From the NCBI GenBank assembly GCA_001829455.1, contig MIBH01000023.1:92584-145848 (forward strand): 53,265 bases of DNA, written 5' to 3'. Shown one piece after another: positions 42,083 through 50,519 of this stretch. Position numbers and translations under genes: made by a program. The notes below the pieces were generated by a model. It was given only the letters and a program-made list of their open reading frames with translations. It searched no databases and was not told the DNA's origin. The stretch is from Spirochaetes bacterium RBG_13_51_14 (lineage in GTDB: Bacteria; Spirochaetota; UBA4802; UBA5550). The number at the start of each line of letters is the position of its first letter. Within the stretch, counting starts at the first letter, position 1.

Positions 42083-43723
42083 TTATTTCTGAACATCTTT
42101 GGGTATATACTTATCCACGTCGATATTGTATTTCTCGAACAGGATGTTCCGCGCCACGTCAAACTGCAGAAGGGCGATATTATATCCCACCAGGGCCTGA
42201 AGCTCCCTTTCGCGGCTCTCGACAATCGCATCGAGCCCGTTTTTTACAACGGCCGAGTTCAGGCGTCCGAGGCCCAGATCCCTCAGCATGCCCCGGTAAA
42301 ACAGCTCGGACTGCTTTCGCGCCTCCATCGCCTTCTGGTAGATCCGGAAGCTTGTCTCGATGTTGTCAGTCGCGTTCATTATATCATCCTTTACGGTCCG
42401 CTTGTATTTCTCCAGCTGGATCTCGGCCTGCCTCACCTTGAAACGCGCGTTCCGTTCCTGCGTGTAAATGTCCTTGTCCCCGATCGGGTATGACAGTTTG
42501 AGTTTGCCTTCCATCCCCGGGAACAAGAAACTGCCTATCTGACCATAGGCGCTGGTTATTCTACCATGCTCGGAATTCAACGCCGCATTGAACTCTGCGG
42601 TCAGGGACGGCAGGGACCCGTTCCGGGCGACCTTGATCATCATATTCGCGGTCTCCAGATTCAGCACGGCATTCCGGTAATCGGCGCGCTTCTGGTAGGC
42701 GGTCTTCAGCGCCTCCTCGACATTGACGGCCGGATATTTATTTGAAAAAACAGCGGTCCCTGTCACGTCCATATTTTCGTCAACATTGATGGTGGTGAGG
42801 AAGCTCCGGAGAGCTTCCCGGTATTTCTGGCGGGTCATGGTCATGTTCGCCTCTGCACCGGCGAGCATCGCATTGTACATCCTCATGGTGTAGTCATCAG
42901 CAAGGCCGTACGCCGCGTTCCGGGCGGTGATGTCCCGGACCTTTTTCGTCTCCTTTACCTGGAGATCAGCGTTCTCCAGCGACACCTTCGTGATCACCGT
43001 ATTCCAGTACTCGCCGATGACCTGGACTATTACCAAGGAAAGCTGGAATATGATCGCCTCCTTTTTCATTTTTGAGGCATTTTTCAGGATCTCTTCGGTT
43101 TCCCGGTCGCTGAATCCGAACGCGTTCCTGAGAAGCTCCTGCTGAACTGATATAAACACGCTCGGCTTATGGGCCCTCGCCGGTCCAGTCATACTTGAGA
43201 AAAGACTCTGATCACGCTTGATCCTATCATACTCGTGATTCAGGCCGGCAACAACGGTTGTTCCCGATGAAAAACTTTTGTACAGTGACGCCCCGCCCTT
43301 AAAGGATGACTGGTTTTCGCCGGTAAAGCTCCTGCCACCCGGAGTAAATGAAACATAGGATCCTCCTCCCTCGGCGGAGAGCATCGGGGCGAATTTTTTC
43401 AAAAACTGGTTGTACTGCGTGTCCACCATGGCAACGTCATAGCTCACCGACATCATGTCGAAATTCTGCTTTACAGCCCATTCCATTGCCTGGCCGAGGG
43501 TTATCTTCAGCCTGCCCAGTACCAGGGCAGGCTCGTCCGCGAGCTCAATGTTGATCCGCTTCGTCTCCCTGCTCGACCATGCGTTCGCGTCGGTATTTGT
43601 ATTGGCCGCCATGCCGGTATCCGCAGCGGTATTTTCCCCCTCCTTCATAATCTGCGCACCGGCGGCAGAGGCCAGACTCAATACCGCACAAATTAAAATA
43701 GCATGTTTCATGGTGTTTTTCAT
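42083..43723 (-). CDS. TolC-family outer membrane channel protein
   Basis: 546 residues. Cleavable signal (M-K-N-T-M-K-H-A-I-L-I-C-A-V-L), then the two internally related halves of the outer-membrane efflux (OEP) family, each a long helical-coil region plus strands: L-G-Q-A-M-E-W-A-V-K-Q-N-F near 75-90, V-E-E-A-L-K-T-A-Y-Q-K-R-A-D-Y-R-N-A near 325-345, and the N-A-x-x-x-I-E-T-S-F helix near 450. It would form a trimeric outer-membrane duct for export. No inner-membrane pump or adaptor is adjacent. The upstream region has paired operator-like sites. Confidence 0.88.
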   Translation of the reverse strand: MKNTMKHAILICAVLSLASAAGAQIMKEGENTAADTGMAANTNTDANAWSSRETKRINIELADEPALVLGRLKITLGQAMEWAVKQNFDMMSVSYDVAMVDTQYNQFLKKFAPMLSAEGGGSYVSFTPGGRSFTGENQSSFKGGASLYKSFSSGTTVVAGLNHEYDRIKRDQSLFSSMTGPARAHKPSVFISVQQELLRNAFGFSDRETEEILKNASKMKKEAIIFQLSLVIVQVIGEYWNTVITKVSLENADLQVKETKKVRDITARNAAYGLADDYTMRMYNAMLAGAEANMTMTRQKYREALRSFLTTINVDENMDVTGTAVFSNKYPAVNVEEALKTAYQKRADYRNAVLNLETANMMIKVARNGSLPSLTAEFNAALNSEHGRITSAYGQIGSFLFPGMEGKLKLSYPIGDKDIYTQERNARFKVRQAEIQLEKYKRTVKDDIMNATDNIETSFRIYQKAMEARKQSELFYRGMLRDLGLGRLNSAVVKNGLDAIVESRERELQALVGYNIALLQFDVARNILFEKYNIDVDKYIPKDVQK

Positions 43724-43897
43724 CTCATTCTCCTGTAGCGAGTGGTCGCATCAGTGATGTAAAATGGTATCGACTTTCAACTCCCTCCCTAACAACGCTG
43801 GATAATATCTTTTGCCGGGGCATGCTGTATTCCATTATGAGGGCATCAATGGAGCGTTTCCCCTCGGCTGATCCTTTTTGTCTTTTTGTTTCAACAT

Positions 43898-43934
43898 TAA
43901 CCTTATGTTTAAAAAATTTAACCGTATGGTTTAA
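43898..43934. promoter_or_regulatory. Twin operator-like palindromes over the TolC-gene promoter
   Basis: AACCTTATGTTT (43899-43910) and AACCGTATGGTT (43920-43931) share the AACC-N4-GGTT layout and lie 21 bp centre to centre, two helix turns. On the minus strand TTGACA (43959-43954) lies 20 bp further upstream, so a bound regulator (TetR-like by the look of the site) would cover the -10 region of a promoter reading toward 43723. Confidence 0.5.
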
Positions 43935-43999
43935 TTGGTAAAAAAACGTATGTTGTCAAGAAATTAATTCACGCTCAATTGAAGCGACTCATACTTAAA

Positions 44000-44154
44000 A
44001 TGGGGAATCGGCGATACCGCGGCCCGGGACGAGATCACCGTGATAAGAGAAGTGCTCCTGGTTAGGTCCCGGCAAGCGGTGGCTCGAAACAGCCGAGCTG
44101 AATAGCCATTGGCCGGTTGAGGCGTGCGCCTCCCGGTACCTCCTCGAGTTATGA
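44000..44154 (+). ncRNA. Structured element, possible ORF-less HEARO/omega-RNA
   Basis: GC-rich, hairpin-dense block in otherwise AT-rich DNA. Seen: a stem GAG..CAC/GTGCTC (about 44033-44059), a segment CCTGGTTAGGTCC..GGCAAGC, a hairpin GCTCG/CGAGC, then GAGCTGAAT, then a long stem CCGG-tt-GAGGCG-TG-CGCCTC-CCGG (44113-44136), ending just before ATGA (44151-44154). From memory this order resembles HEARO RNAs (the omega-RNAs of IscB/IsrB), which also sit against an ATGA-type target. No IscB-like ORF is present. The 5' end is uncertain. Confidence 0.4.
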
Positions 44155-44196
44155 CGCGAATGATATGCAATTAATGAAAAAATTGAAATGATATCG

Positions 44197-44224
44197 GAAG
44201 GCGGGGTTGCGCAACCGCGCCTTC
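44197..44224. repeat. Palindromic hairpin after the disulfide oxidoreductase gene
   Basis: GAAGGCG-GGGTTGCGCAACC-GCGCCTTC begins 11 bases after the stop at 44235. No T run follows. Related in core to the palindrome at 8016-8035, also directly after a stop codon; probably protects or ends the mRNA. Confidence 0.55.
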
Positions 44225-44234
44225 TCGTGCATGA

Positions 44235-44876
44235 CTACATCTTCTCGATAACATCCAAAAGCTTCTCGATAGGCTGAACCCCCACCATGCTGTGGCTCTC
44301 ATTGATGATGATCCGGGGAACGCCGCTCACCTGGTGTTTCTGCACCAGGTGCGGAAACAGCCCGGCATCAATCATATCGGCTTTGATCCTCTTATTTTCC
44401 ATAGCGAGGCGGTGCGCGGTGCTCACGGCACCGGGGCAATAGGGGCAGGTAAGAGTGACAAAGACCTGGATATGCACGTCTTTGTCTACGGCCGTGATCC
44501 GGGATGCGATGTCATCCTTGAGCGGCTCCCGGAGTCCCGATGCCTCCATGAGGCTCCCAAGAAATGAATTGATCTCATATCCGCCGGGAAGTCCGTAAAA
44601 CGTGACGCCCAGGTGATTATTATCCTTGTCATTAATGACGATTGCCGGAATCTTGTCGACCCCGTACCTGTCGGCCGCGTCCTTATCCTTCTGAAAATCG
44701 TATATCGCCAGCTTGATCTTTTCAGACAGCGAAGCGATCTCCTCGACAAAGGACCGCGTATCGCCGCAGGCAAAACATTCGAATTCCTGCGTAAAAAAGG
44801 CGAGGCTCACGTCATCCTTCATGGCAGTGAGGATATCCTTGATCTGCTTTTTTACCTTTTCATCAAACAGAGCCAT
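44235..44876 (-). CDS. Protein disulfide oxidoreductase (two thioredoxin folds)
   Basis: 213 residues made of two thioredoxin/glutaredoxin units. The first has C-F-A-C (about 34-37) and the cis-Pro I-P-A-I near 77; the second has C-P-Y-C (about 144-147) and V-P-R-I near 186. This layout is that of archaeal-type PDO proteins and of the N-terminal part of AhpF. The thioredoxin reductase gene lies 110 bases upstream on the same strand, so electrons likely pass NADPH to reductase to this protein to disulfide or peroxiredoxin targets. Confidence 0.88.
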   Translation of the reverse strand: MALFDEKVKKQIKDILTAMKDDVSLAFFTQEFECFACGDTRSFVEEIASLSEKIKLAIYDFQKDKDAADRYGVDKIPAIVINDKDNNHLGVTFYGLPGGYEINSFLGSLMEASGLREPLKDDIASRITAVDKDVHIQVFVTLTCPYCPGAVSTAHRLAMENKRIKADMIDAGLFPHLVQKHQVSGVPRIIINESHSMVGVQPIEKLLDVIEKM

Positions 44877-44986
44877 TAGGTATCCTCCTTATTTCGAGGT
44901 GGATCTCAGCATATCCACTGGTTCAACCGATCATCACACGACATGACCATTATTGCGTGCAACAACCCCTGGATTCCCGGGATCAT

Positions 44987-45964
44987 TCACCTGTTCAATA
45001 CATAATTACACGCCGTCAGCGCGGCCTTGGCGCCCTCGCCGCCCGCCACGATGATCTGCTTGAAGGGAACATCGGTGACGTCGCCGGCCGCGAAGATACC
45101 CGGCACGCTCGTGCGGCAGGAACAGTCCACCATGATCTCGCCCGCCTGATTGAGCTGCAGCAGCCCTTTCACGATGCCGCTGTTGGGAATCAGCCCGATC
45201 TCAACGAAAATGCCCTGGGCGGCGATCTGATCCACTACGCCCGTTTTACGGTTCTTTACCGAGACCGATTCCACGCTGTCCCGCCCGTCAATGCTCGTTA
45301 CTTCGGACTCATATATTACCCGCACGTTTTTAAAAGCGCTGAGTTTATCGATAAGTATTGTATCGCCGGTGAGCTTCTCGAGGAACTGCACCATGGTCAC
45401 CCCTTCTGCAACTCGCGCAAGGTCAATAGCGGCCTCGACTCCCGAGTTGCCGCCCCCCACCACGACAACGTTTTTCCCGGAGAAGAAGGGAGCGTCGCAG
45501 GTCGAGCAATAGGCGACGCCGCGCCCCCTGAACTCCTCCTCGCCGGGAACGCCCAGCTTCCGCCACGATTTGCCGGTGGCGATGATGAGCGCCTTCGCCG
45601 AAAATACCCTGCCGTCCTCGAAATGCACCTTCTTGATGTCGCCGGCATCTATGGACTGCACGGCGGTCCCCTCGTCATAATCGATGCCGAACTGGAAGAC
45701 CTGCTCCTTGAACTTCTGCACCAGTTCCACGCCGTTGATGTACCGATATCCCATGTAATTTTCCACGCCCGCCGTCAGGGCCACCTGCCCGCCGATCTCC
45801 TTCACGATGAGGCCCGTGGACACGCCCTTGCGTATGCAGTACACCGCGGCGGTGAGTCCGGCGGGACCGCCGCCGAGTATCATCACATCATAGGTCTTGT
45901 CAGAAACGAGAGGATTAAAATTGAGCTCGGAATCGAACATACCGGCGCTGAGATTGAAGTCCAT
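44987..45964 (-). CDS. trxB: Thioredoxin reductase
   Basis: 325 residues. FAD-binding G-G-G-P-A-G-L-T-A (about 31-39), redox-active C-S-T-C-D (about 162-166), NAD(P)-binding V-V-V-G-G-G-N-S-G-V-E-A-A (about 180-190) and the C-terminal F-A-A-G-D-V-T-D. It reduces thioredoxin-fold proteins with NAD(P)H. A 15-20 residue N-terminal extension precedes the FAD domain. The disulfide oxidoreductase downstream is the likely electron acceptor. Confidence 0.95.
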   Translation of the reverse strand: MDFNLSAGMFDSELNFNPLVSDKTYDVMILGGGPAGLTAAVYCIRKGVSTGLIVKEIGGQVALTAGVENYMGYRYINGVELVQKFKEQVFQFGIDYDEGTAVQSIDAGDIKKVHFEDGRVFSAKALIIATGKSWRKLGVPGEEEFRGRGVAYCSTCDAPFFSGKNVVVVGGGNSGVEAAIDLARVAEGVTMVQFLEKLTGDTILIDKLSAFKNVRVIYESEVTSIDGRDSVESVSVKNRKTGVVDQIAAQGIFVEIGLIPNSGIVKGLLQLNQAGEIMVDCSCRTSVPGIFAAGDVTDVPFKQIIVAGGEGAKAALTACNYVLNR

Positions 45965-46026
45965 ATCTGGGTCCCTTTTGCTGTATTGGATAATATATTA
46001 AAATTTTTTATCTTTTGTCAACACTT

Positions 46027-47094
46027 TCACGATACCGTCAACAGCTCGTAATCCGGATTGCCAAAACCGATCTCCCGCGCATAGTCAATCTGGAAGCGGT
46101 ATGGTATGTCGTAGGCCAGCTGGGACAATTTTTTCCCGGCCCGATTCTCAACCAGATCAAGAGAGGCCGCGTCCGCCGCCACCGGGTCGGCGGATATCAC
46201 AACGCCGATATCGGGCACGATGGGGTCGAAGGATGTCATGCAGTCGCAGTCCTTTGACATCCGTATCAGAAAATTGAAACATATCAACTTATCCTTCTTC
46301 CCCCGCGCTACGCCCCAGGCGTGCTCCGTCACTTTCTTCTGCAGCTGCTCGTATGTGGCGCCCCAGTTATAGGCCACGGCGTCGAATTGGCATACCGCAA
46401 GGCACTGGCCGCACCCGATGCAGACGGCGCTGTCGATGACGGCGCTTTCTTCACCCATGGTGATGGCCGATTCCGGGCACCACTGGACGCACAGGCCGCA
46501 GCGGGTGCATGCCTTGACTTTGATCTTCGGCTTGGCCGTGGAATGCTGGTTCATCTTTCCTTTTCTGCTTGAGCAGCCCATGCCCATGTTCTTCAGGGCG
46601 CATCCGAATCCGGCGGCCAGGTGTCCGGTGAAATGGGACACCATGATCAGGGCGCCGGCCTTGACGATAATAGATGCCAGCTTCACCGACTGGTAAATCT
46701 TCCCCGGCAGTGCAACTTCCACCTCTTCGTCACCGTAGAGCCCGTCTGCCATGATGATCGGCATGCCGGTGTTCTCGCGTCCGTATCCCTGCGCGTGAGC
46801 GTGGTTCAGGTGCGATACCGCATCCGCCCGGTTCCCCTTGTACAGAGTCTGGGTCTCGGTAAGAAAGGGGCTGCCCTTCTTTCCACGGACGAGCTCTCCC
46901 AGCATTTTCAGGTAGGAGGGCTGAATGTGGCCGGTCTTGCCCCCCTCGCCGAAGTGTGTCTTGATCGCCACCATATCCCTCTCGGCAATGAAGTCGAGCA
47001 GGCGATGCGATTCGATAACGTGTCTGAGCCGCGCGCATGCCGACGCATCGTCAACCGGCGTTGTTACCGGGATAAAATAGACCTTCTGTTTCAT
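46027..47094 (-). CDS. DUF362-family protein with two [4Fe-4S] clusters
   Basis: 355 residues. An N-terminal and C-terminal DUF362 fold (I-K-T-H-F-G-E-G-G-K-T-G-H near 44-57; D-P-V-A-A-D-A-A-S-L-D near 309) flanks a bacterial ferredoxin unit with C-T-R-C-G-L-C-V-Q-W-C-P (about 196-207) and C-I-G-C-G-Q-C-L-A-V-C (about 225-235). Eight cluster cysteines are intact. These cytosolic proteins are thought to shuttle electrons; partners unknown. Its start overlaps the stop of plsC (ATGA), so the two are coupled. Confidence 0.87.
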   Translation of the reverse strand: MKQKVYFIPVTTPVDDASACARLRHVIESHRLLDFIAERDMVAIKTHFGEGGKTGHIQPSYLKMLGELVRGKKGSPFLTETQTLYKGNRADAVSHLNHAHAQGYGRENTGMPIIMADGLYGDEEVEVALPGKIYQSVKLASIIVKAGALIMVSHFTGHLAAGFGCALKNMGMGCSSRKGKMNQHSTAKPKIKVKACTRCGLCVQWCPESAITMGEESAVIDSAVCIGCGQCLAVCQFDAVAYNWGATYEQLQKKVTEHAWGVARGKKDKLICFNFLIRMSKDCDCMTSFDPIVPDIGVVISADPVAADAASLDLVENRAGKKLSQLAYDIPYRFQIDYAREIGFGNPDYELLTVS

Positions 47095-47846
47095 GGCCGT
47101 GCTCCTTCGATCGATTTATTCATGATGTTAAGGTTCTCTATAATCATGCTGCGCACCATCCCCACGGTTTCCTCAATCGAAAGATTCTCAAAAACCCGAT
47201 GCGGTATTTCATCGAAGACCTTTACGAGAATATTCTGGACGCCGTGAAAATTGATGCTGTACTTCGGCAGCGCCTTATGTGTTCCGGTGATGACGATCGG
47301 AAGGATGGGGATCTTTTTTTTCTTCGCGATCTGAAAGGCTCCCGGCTTGAAGTCCTTCACGGTGCCGTCTGGCGAACGGGTCCCCTCCGGGAAGAAGAAC
47401 ACTGAGCTCCCCTCGTCGATCCGCTCCTCGCAGTCCTTCATCATCCGCTCGATGCTCTCCCTGTCCCCGCGCTTGAGCCTGATGTACCGGTTGAGCGTCA
47501 TGTTCCAGCCGATAAGGGGCACCTTGAATATCTCGACTTTCGAAACCCACTTGAAATGAAAGAAGAGCCGGAACGCAACCAGGATATCCAGCTGCGACTG
47601 GTGGTTCGAGACCACCATGTAGGTGGCGTTTTTCCGGATTTTACCGCGCCCCTCGACCCGTATCCGCCAGGGCGGCATGATCCATGTGTAAAGTGAGGCC
47701 CAGAAGCAAGTGAAAAGGTGGAGAAGACGGAGCCTTTTGTCAAACGGATAGGTGACGAGCCGCACCAGGACCGCGACGAGATAGAATACGATAGATGTTA
47801 TTCCCACGAAAGTGAAAAAGCCATAGGCAATAATACGATTAAACAT
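47091..47846 (-). CDS. plsC: 1-acyl-sn-glycerol-3-phosphate acyltransferase
   Basis: 251 residues from the ATG at 47846 (a GTG two codons upstream is also possible; both lie behind AGGGAG). N-terminal membrane helix (about 8-30), catalytic N-H-Q-S-Q-L-D (H-x4-D) near 80-86, phosphate-binding F-F-P-E-G-T-R-S near 151-158, and P-I-V-I-T-G near 185. It transfers an acyl chain to lysophosphatidate to make phosphatidate at the inner membrane. Coupled to the DUF362 gene downstream. Confidence 0.93.
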   Translation of the reverse strand: MFNRIIAYGFFTFVGITSIVFYLVAVLVRLVTYPFDKRLRLLHLFTCFWASLYTWIMPPWRIRVEGRGKIRKNATYMVVSNHQSQLDILVAFRLFFHFKWVSKVEIFKVPLIGWNMTLNRYIRLKRGDRESIERMMKDCEERIDEGSSVFFFPEGTRSPDGTVKDFKPGAFQIAKKKKIPILPIVITGTHKALPKYSINFHGVQNILVKVFDEIPHRVFENLSIEETVGMVRSMIIENLNIMNKSIEGARP

Positions 47847-48154
47847 AGACACTCTACTCCCTGAAATTTAAAAATCTTATCACCCTGCAATCAGCGTTTC
47901 CCTGTATGCCGGGAGGGCGGAAACTCCAATTATTTCTCTGATATTCTTCAATCGTAATATGAGTTTTTGTCAATGGAATTTTAGCGTATGAAATATAATA
48001 TTATCCTTGATTAATAACTTGATGGACAAATACCCTGTCTGTGTTCCGGCGAGATATTGTATTCTTAAATTAATCGTTTTTCTTTATATCTTTTTGTAAA
48101 ATCCCTCATCTGTATTCATATTAATTACAGATATCTGCATGTTAATTCATTCAC

Positions 48155-48168
48155 TTGACTTAGGTCAA
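48155..48168 (+). promoter_or_regulatory. FNR/Dnr-type binding site upstream of the NO reductase gene
   Basis: TTGACTTAGGTCAA matches TTGA-N6-TCAA exactly. Its centre is about 41.5 bases before a start that would place TACCAT (48191-48196) at -12 to -7, the class II activator layout. No other site is evident in the 47853-48257 gap, which is AT-rich. Confidence 0.75.
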
Positions 48169-48257
48169 TGCGCTCATCCGCATAGTGTGATACCATATCT
48201 TACCGTACGGGATGTTTTCTTGATTTTCATGATATTCAAACAGTTAAGGAGGCACTG

Positions 48258-50519
48258 ATGAAGGGTTTAAAAATTGGGGCGATACTGAGTTTCGTCATAT
48301 CAATTTCAGTATTGCTGGCAGGGGGTTACTTCTCTCTTGATAAAGTTCCGCCGATTCCTGACTATGTCAAGGACGGAGATACGGTATTTCTCGATGGAGC
48401 AACAATCAAGAGGGGGCAGGATGTTTATCAAAAGTACGGGCTGATGGATCACGGCAGCGTGTGGGGGCACGGAACCCTGCGTGGGCCCGATTTTTCAGCT
48501 ACCACGCTCAACCTCATCGGCCGGTATATGCGCGATTTCTATGCGCGGGAAAAAAATGCCGAATACAGATCACTGAGTCAGGACGAGCGGAGCACGATCG
48601 ACGCGCGGGTTATACGGGAGGTGAAGAAAAATACGTACGATGCGAACGCCAAAACGCTCGTGCTCAACCCGGCGCAGGAATACGCCTTCCGGGAGGTGAT
48701 CGGATACTGGGTCACGGTATTCAAGGCAGGGGACAAGTACAGCGGATTCTTGCCCGAAACGATCAAGGACGAGAACGAGCGCAGGGACATCGGTGGTTTC
48801 TTTTTCTGGACCGCGTGGGCCGCTTCCACGCTCAGACCGGGGTCGAACAGCACCTATACCAACAACTGGCCCCATGACGCCAGCGTGGGCAACGTGCTCC
48901 CCGACAGCGCGTTTCTCTGGTCGATATTCTCCATTCTCGCCATCTTTCTCGTGCTGGGTATCATCATCTACGTGATTCACCGGTTCCAATTCTTTTACGG
49001 CGAGGCCAAGGGCGTGCAGGTGGGGGAGAAGCTGATGAACCTGCCGCTGACCGGCAGCCAGGTCAAGGCGGCCAAGTTCTTTCTCGTCGTCATACTGCTG
49101 TTTATACTGCAGCTCATGATGGGCGGCCTGCTCGCCCACTACACCGTGCATCCGGGCACGTTTTACCTCGCTATCGTGGGCAAGCTGGTGCCGTACAGCT
49201 GGGCCAAGACCTGGCACCTGCAGCTCGCCATCTTCTGGATAGCCACCTCCTGGGTGGGTACCGCCATTTATCTCGCGCCCGTCATCGGCGGCAAAGAGCC
49301 CAAGGGACAGGGATTCCTGGTAAATCTCCTGTTCGTGGCCGTGCTCCTGGTGGCCGTTGGCAGCCTCACCGGCGAAGTCCTGGGCATCAAGGACAAGCTG
49401 GGAGAAGGCTGGTTCTGGTTCGGCCACCAGGGCTGGGAATACCTCGAGCTGGGAAGGCTCTGGCAGATTCTCCTCTTTGTCGGCCTCATCGCCTGGCTGG
49501 TGATCGTATACCGGGCCCTGAAGAACCGGCTCTACGGACCCGGCAAGGACGACAGCGGCCTAGTGCTCTTTTACACGCTGAGCGCCATTCTCGTAGTCGC
49601 CTTTTTTGGATTCGGCCTCTTTTATGGAAGGGGGACGCACCTGACCATAGCTGATTACTGGCGGTGGTTCGTGGTGCATATATGGGTCGAGGGCATTTTC
49701 GAGTTCTTCGGAGTGGCCATCATATCCCTGTTCCTGGTGACGCTGGGACTCGCGGACAAAAAGTCGGCGATGCGGGTTGCCTACCTGACCGCGATCCTGG
49801 TGTTCGCCAGCGGAATCATCGGCACCGCGCATCACTACTTCTGGTACGGCGGCCCCACCTACTGGATCGCTCTCGGAAGCGTGTTCTCGTCCCTCGAGCC
49901 GATACCCCTCATCACCCTGGTCGTCAGGGCATGGATGGAATACAAGGGAATCCGCGACGCGGGGAAGGAGTTCCCCTACCGGTGGCCGCTCTTTTTCCTG
50001 GTCGCGTCAAGCTTCTGGAATTTCCTCGGCGCCGGCGTGTTCGGTTTTATGATAAACCTGCCGGCGTTCAACTACTACGAGCATGCCACGTACCTGACCT
50101 CGAACCACGGGCACACCGCTCTCTTCGGCGTGTACGGCATGCTTTCCATATCGCTGCTCCTGTTCACCTGGCGGTCCCTGGTAAAAAGCGAATTCTGGAA
50201 CGAGAGGATACTGAAGCTCTCCTTCTGGGGGCTTAATGTCGGGCTCTTTCTCATGTTCTCGACAATGCTCCTGCCGGTGGGCATAGCGCAGGTCATGGCA
50301 GGATACGAGCACGGGTTCTGGTACACCCGCAGCGCTGAATTTTACAACTCGCCGCTGATCAAGATTCTGGGGCAGTGGCGGATCGTGCCGGACACCATTA
50401 TCATCGTCTTCGGCGCCATTCCGCTCCTCTATTTTCTCGTGACGACCTATTTCAGGCTCAAGCCGGGCAGCATAAAGGGGGGCCAGAAGATATACCAGGA
50501 CAACGAGCGCATCATGTAA
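48258..50519 (+). CDS. norZ: Quinol-dependent nitric oxide reductase (qNor)
   Basis: 753 residues from an ATG with AAGGAGG upstream. A first helix is followed by the cytochrome-c-like extracytoplasmic domain that lacks haem (S-V-W-G-H-G-T-L-R-G-P-D-F-S), then about 13 transmembrane helices of the haem-copper oxidase fold. Haem and FeB ligands and glutamate are visible: W-H-L-Q-L-A-I-F-W, H-I-W-V-E-G-I-F-E, T-A-H-H-Y-F-W and S-N-H-G-H-T-A-L-F-G. FeB His residues are intact, so it is a NO reductase and not a NO dismutase. It makes N2O from NO with quinol electrons. First gene of a three-gene operon. Confidence 0.93.
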   Translation: MKGLKIGAILSFVISISVLLAGGYFSLDKVPPIPDYVKDGDTVFLDGATIKRGQDVYQKYGLMDHGSVWGHGTLRGPDFSATTLNLIGRYMRDFYAREKNAEYRSLSQDERSTIDARVIREVKKNTYDANAKTLVLNPAQEYAFREVIGYWVTVFKAGDKYSGFLPETIKDENERRDIGGFFFWTAWAASTLRPGSNSTYTNNWPHDASVGNVLPDSAFLWSIFSILAIFLVLGIIIYVIHRFQFFYGEAKGVQVGEKLMNLPLTGSQVKAAKFFLVVILLFILQLMMGGLLAHYTVHPGTFYLAIVGKLVPYSWAKTWHLQLAIFWIATSWVGTAIYLAPVIGGKEPKGQGFLVNLLFVAVLLVAVGSLTGEVLGIKDKLGEGWFWFGHQGWEYLELGRLWQILLFVGLIAWLVIVYRALKNRLYGPGKDDSGLVLFYTLSAILVVAFFGFGLFYGRGTHLTIADYWRWFVVHIWVEGIFEFFGVAIISLFLVTLGLADKKSAMRVAYLTAILVFASGIIGTAHHYFWYGGPTYWIALGSVFSSLEPIPLITLVVRAWMEYKGIRDAGKEFPYRWPLFFLVASSFWNFLGAGVFGFMINLPAFNYYEHATYLTSNHGHTALFGVYGMLSISLLLFTWRSLVKSEFWNERILKLSFWGLNVGLFLMFSTMLLPVGIAQVMAGYEHGFWYTRSAEFYNSPLIKILGQWRIVPDTIIIVFGAIPLLYFLVTTYFRLKPGSIKGGQKIYQDNERIM

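Noticed and set aside
44957-46051. 364-codon open frame on the plus strand over trxB
   Set aside because: Antisense of thioredoxin reductase, which has intact FAD, NADPH and CxxC motifs.
48258-50519. Nitric oxide dismutase instead of NO reductase
   Set aside because: The FeB ligands (two adjacent His and the His of H-I-W-V-E-G) and the catalytic Glu are all present, as in qNor.
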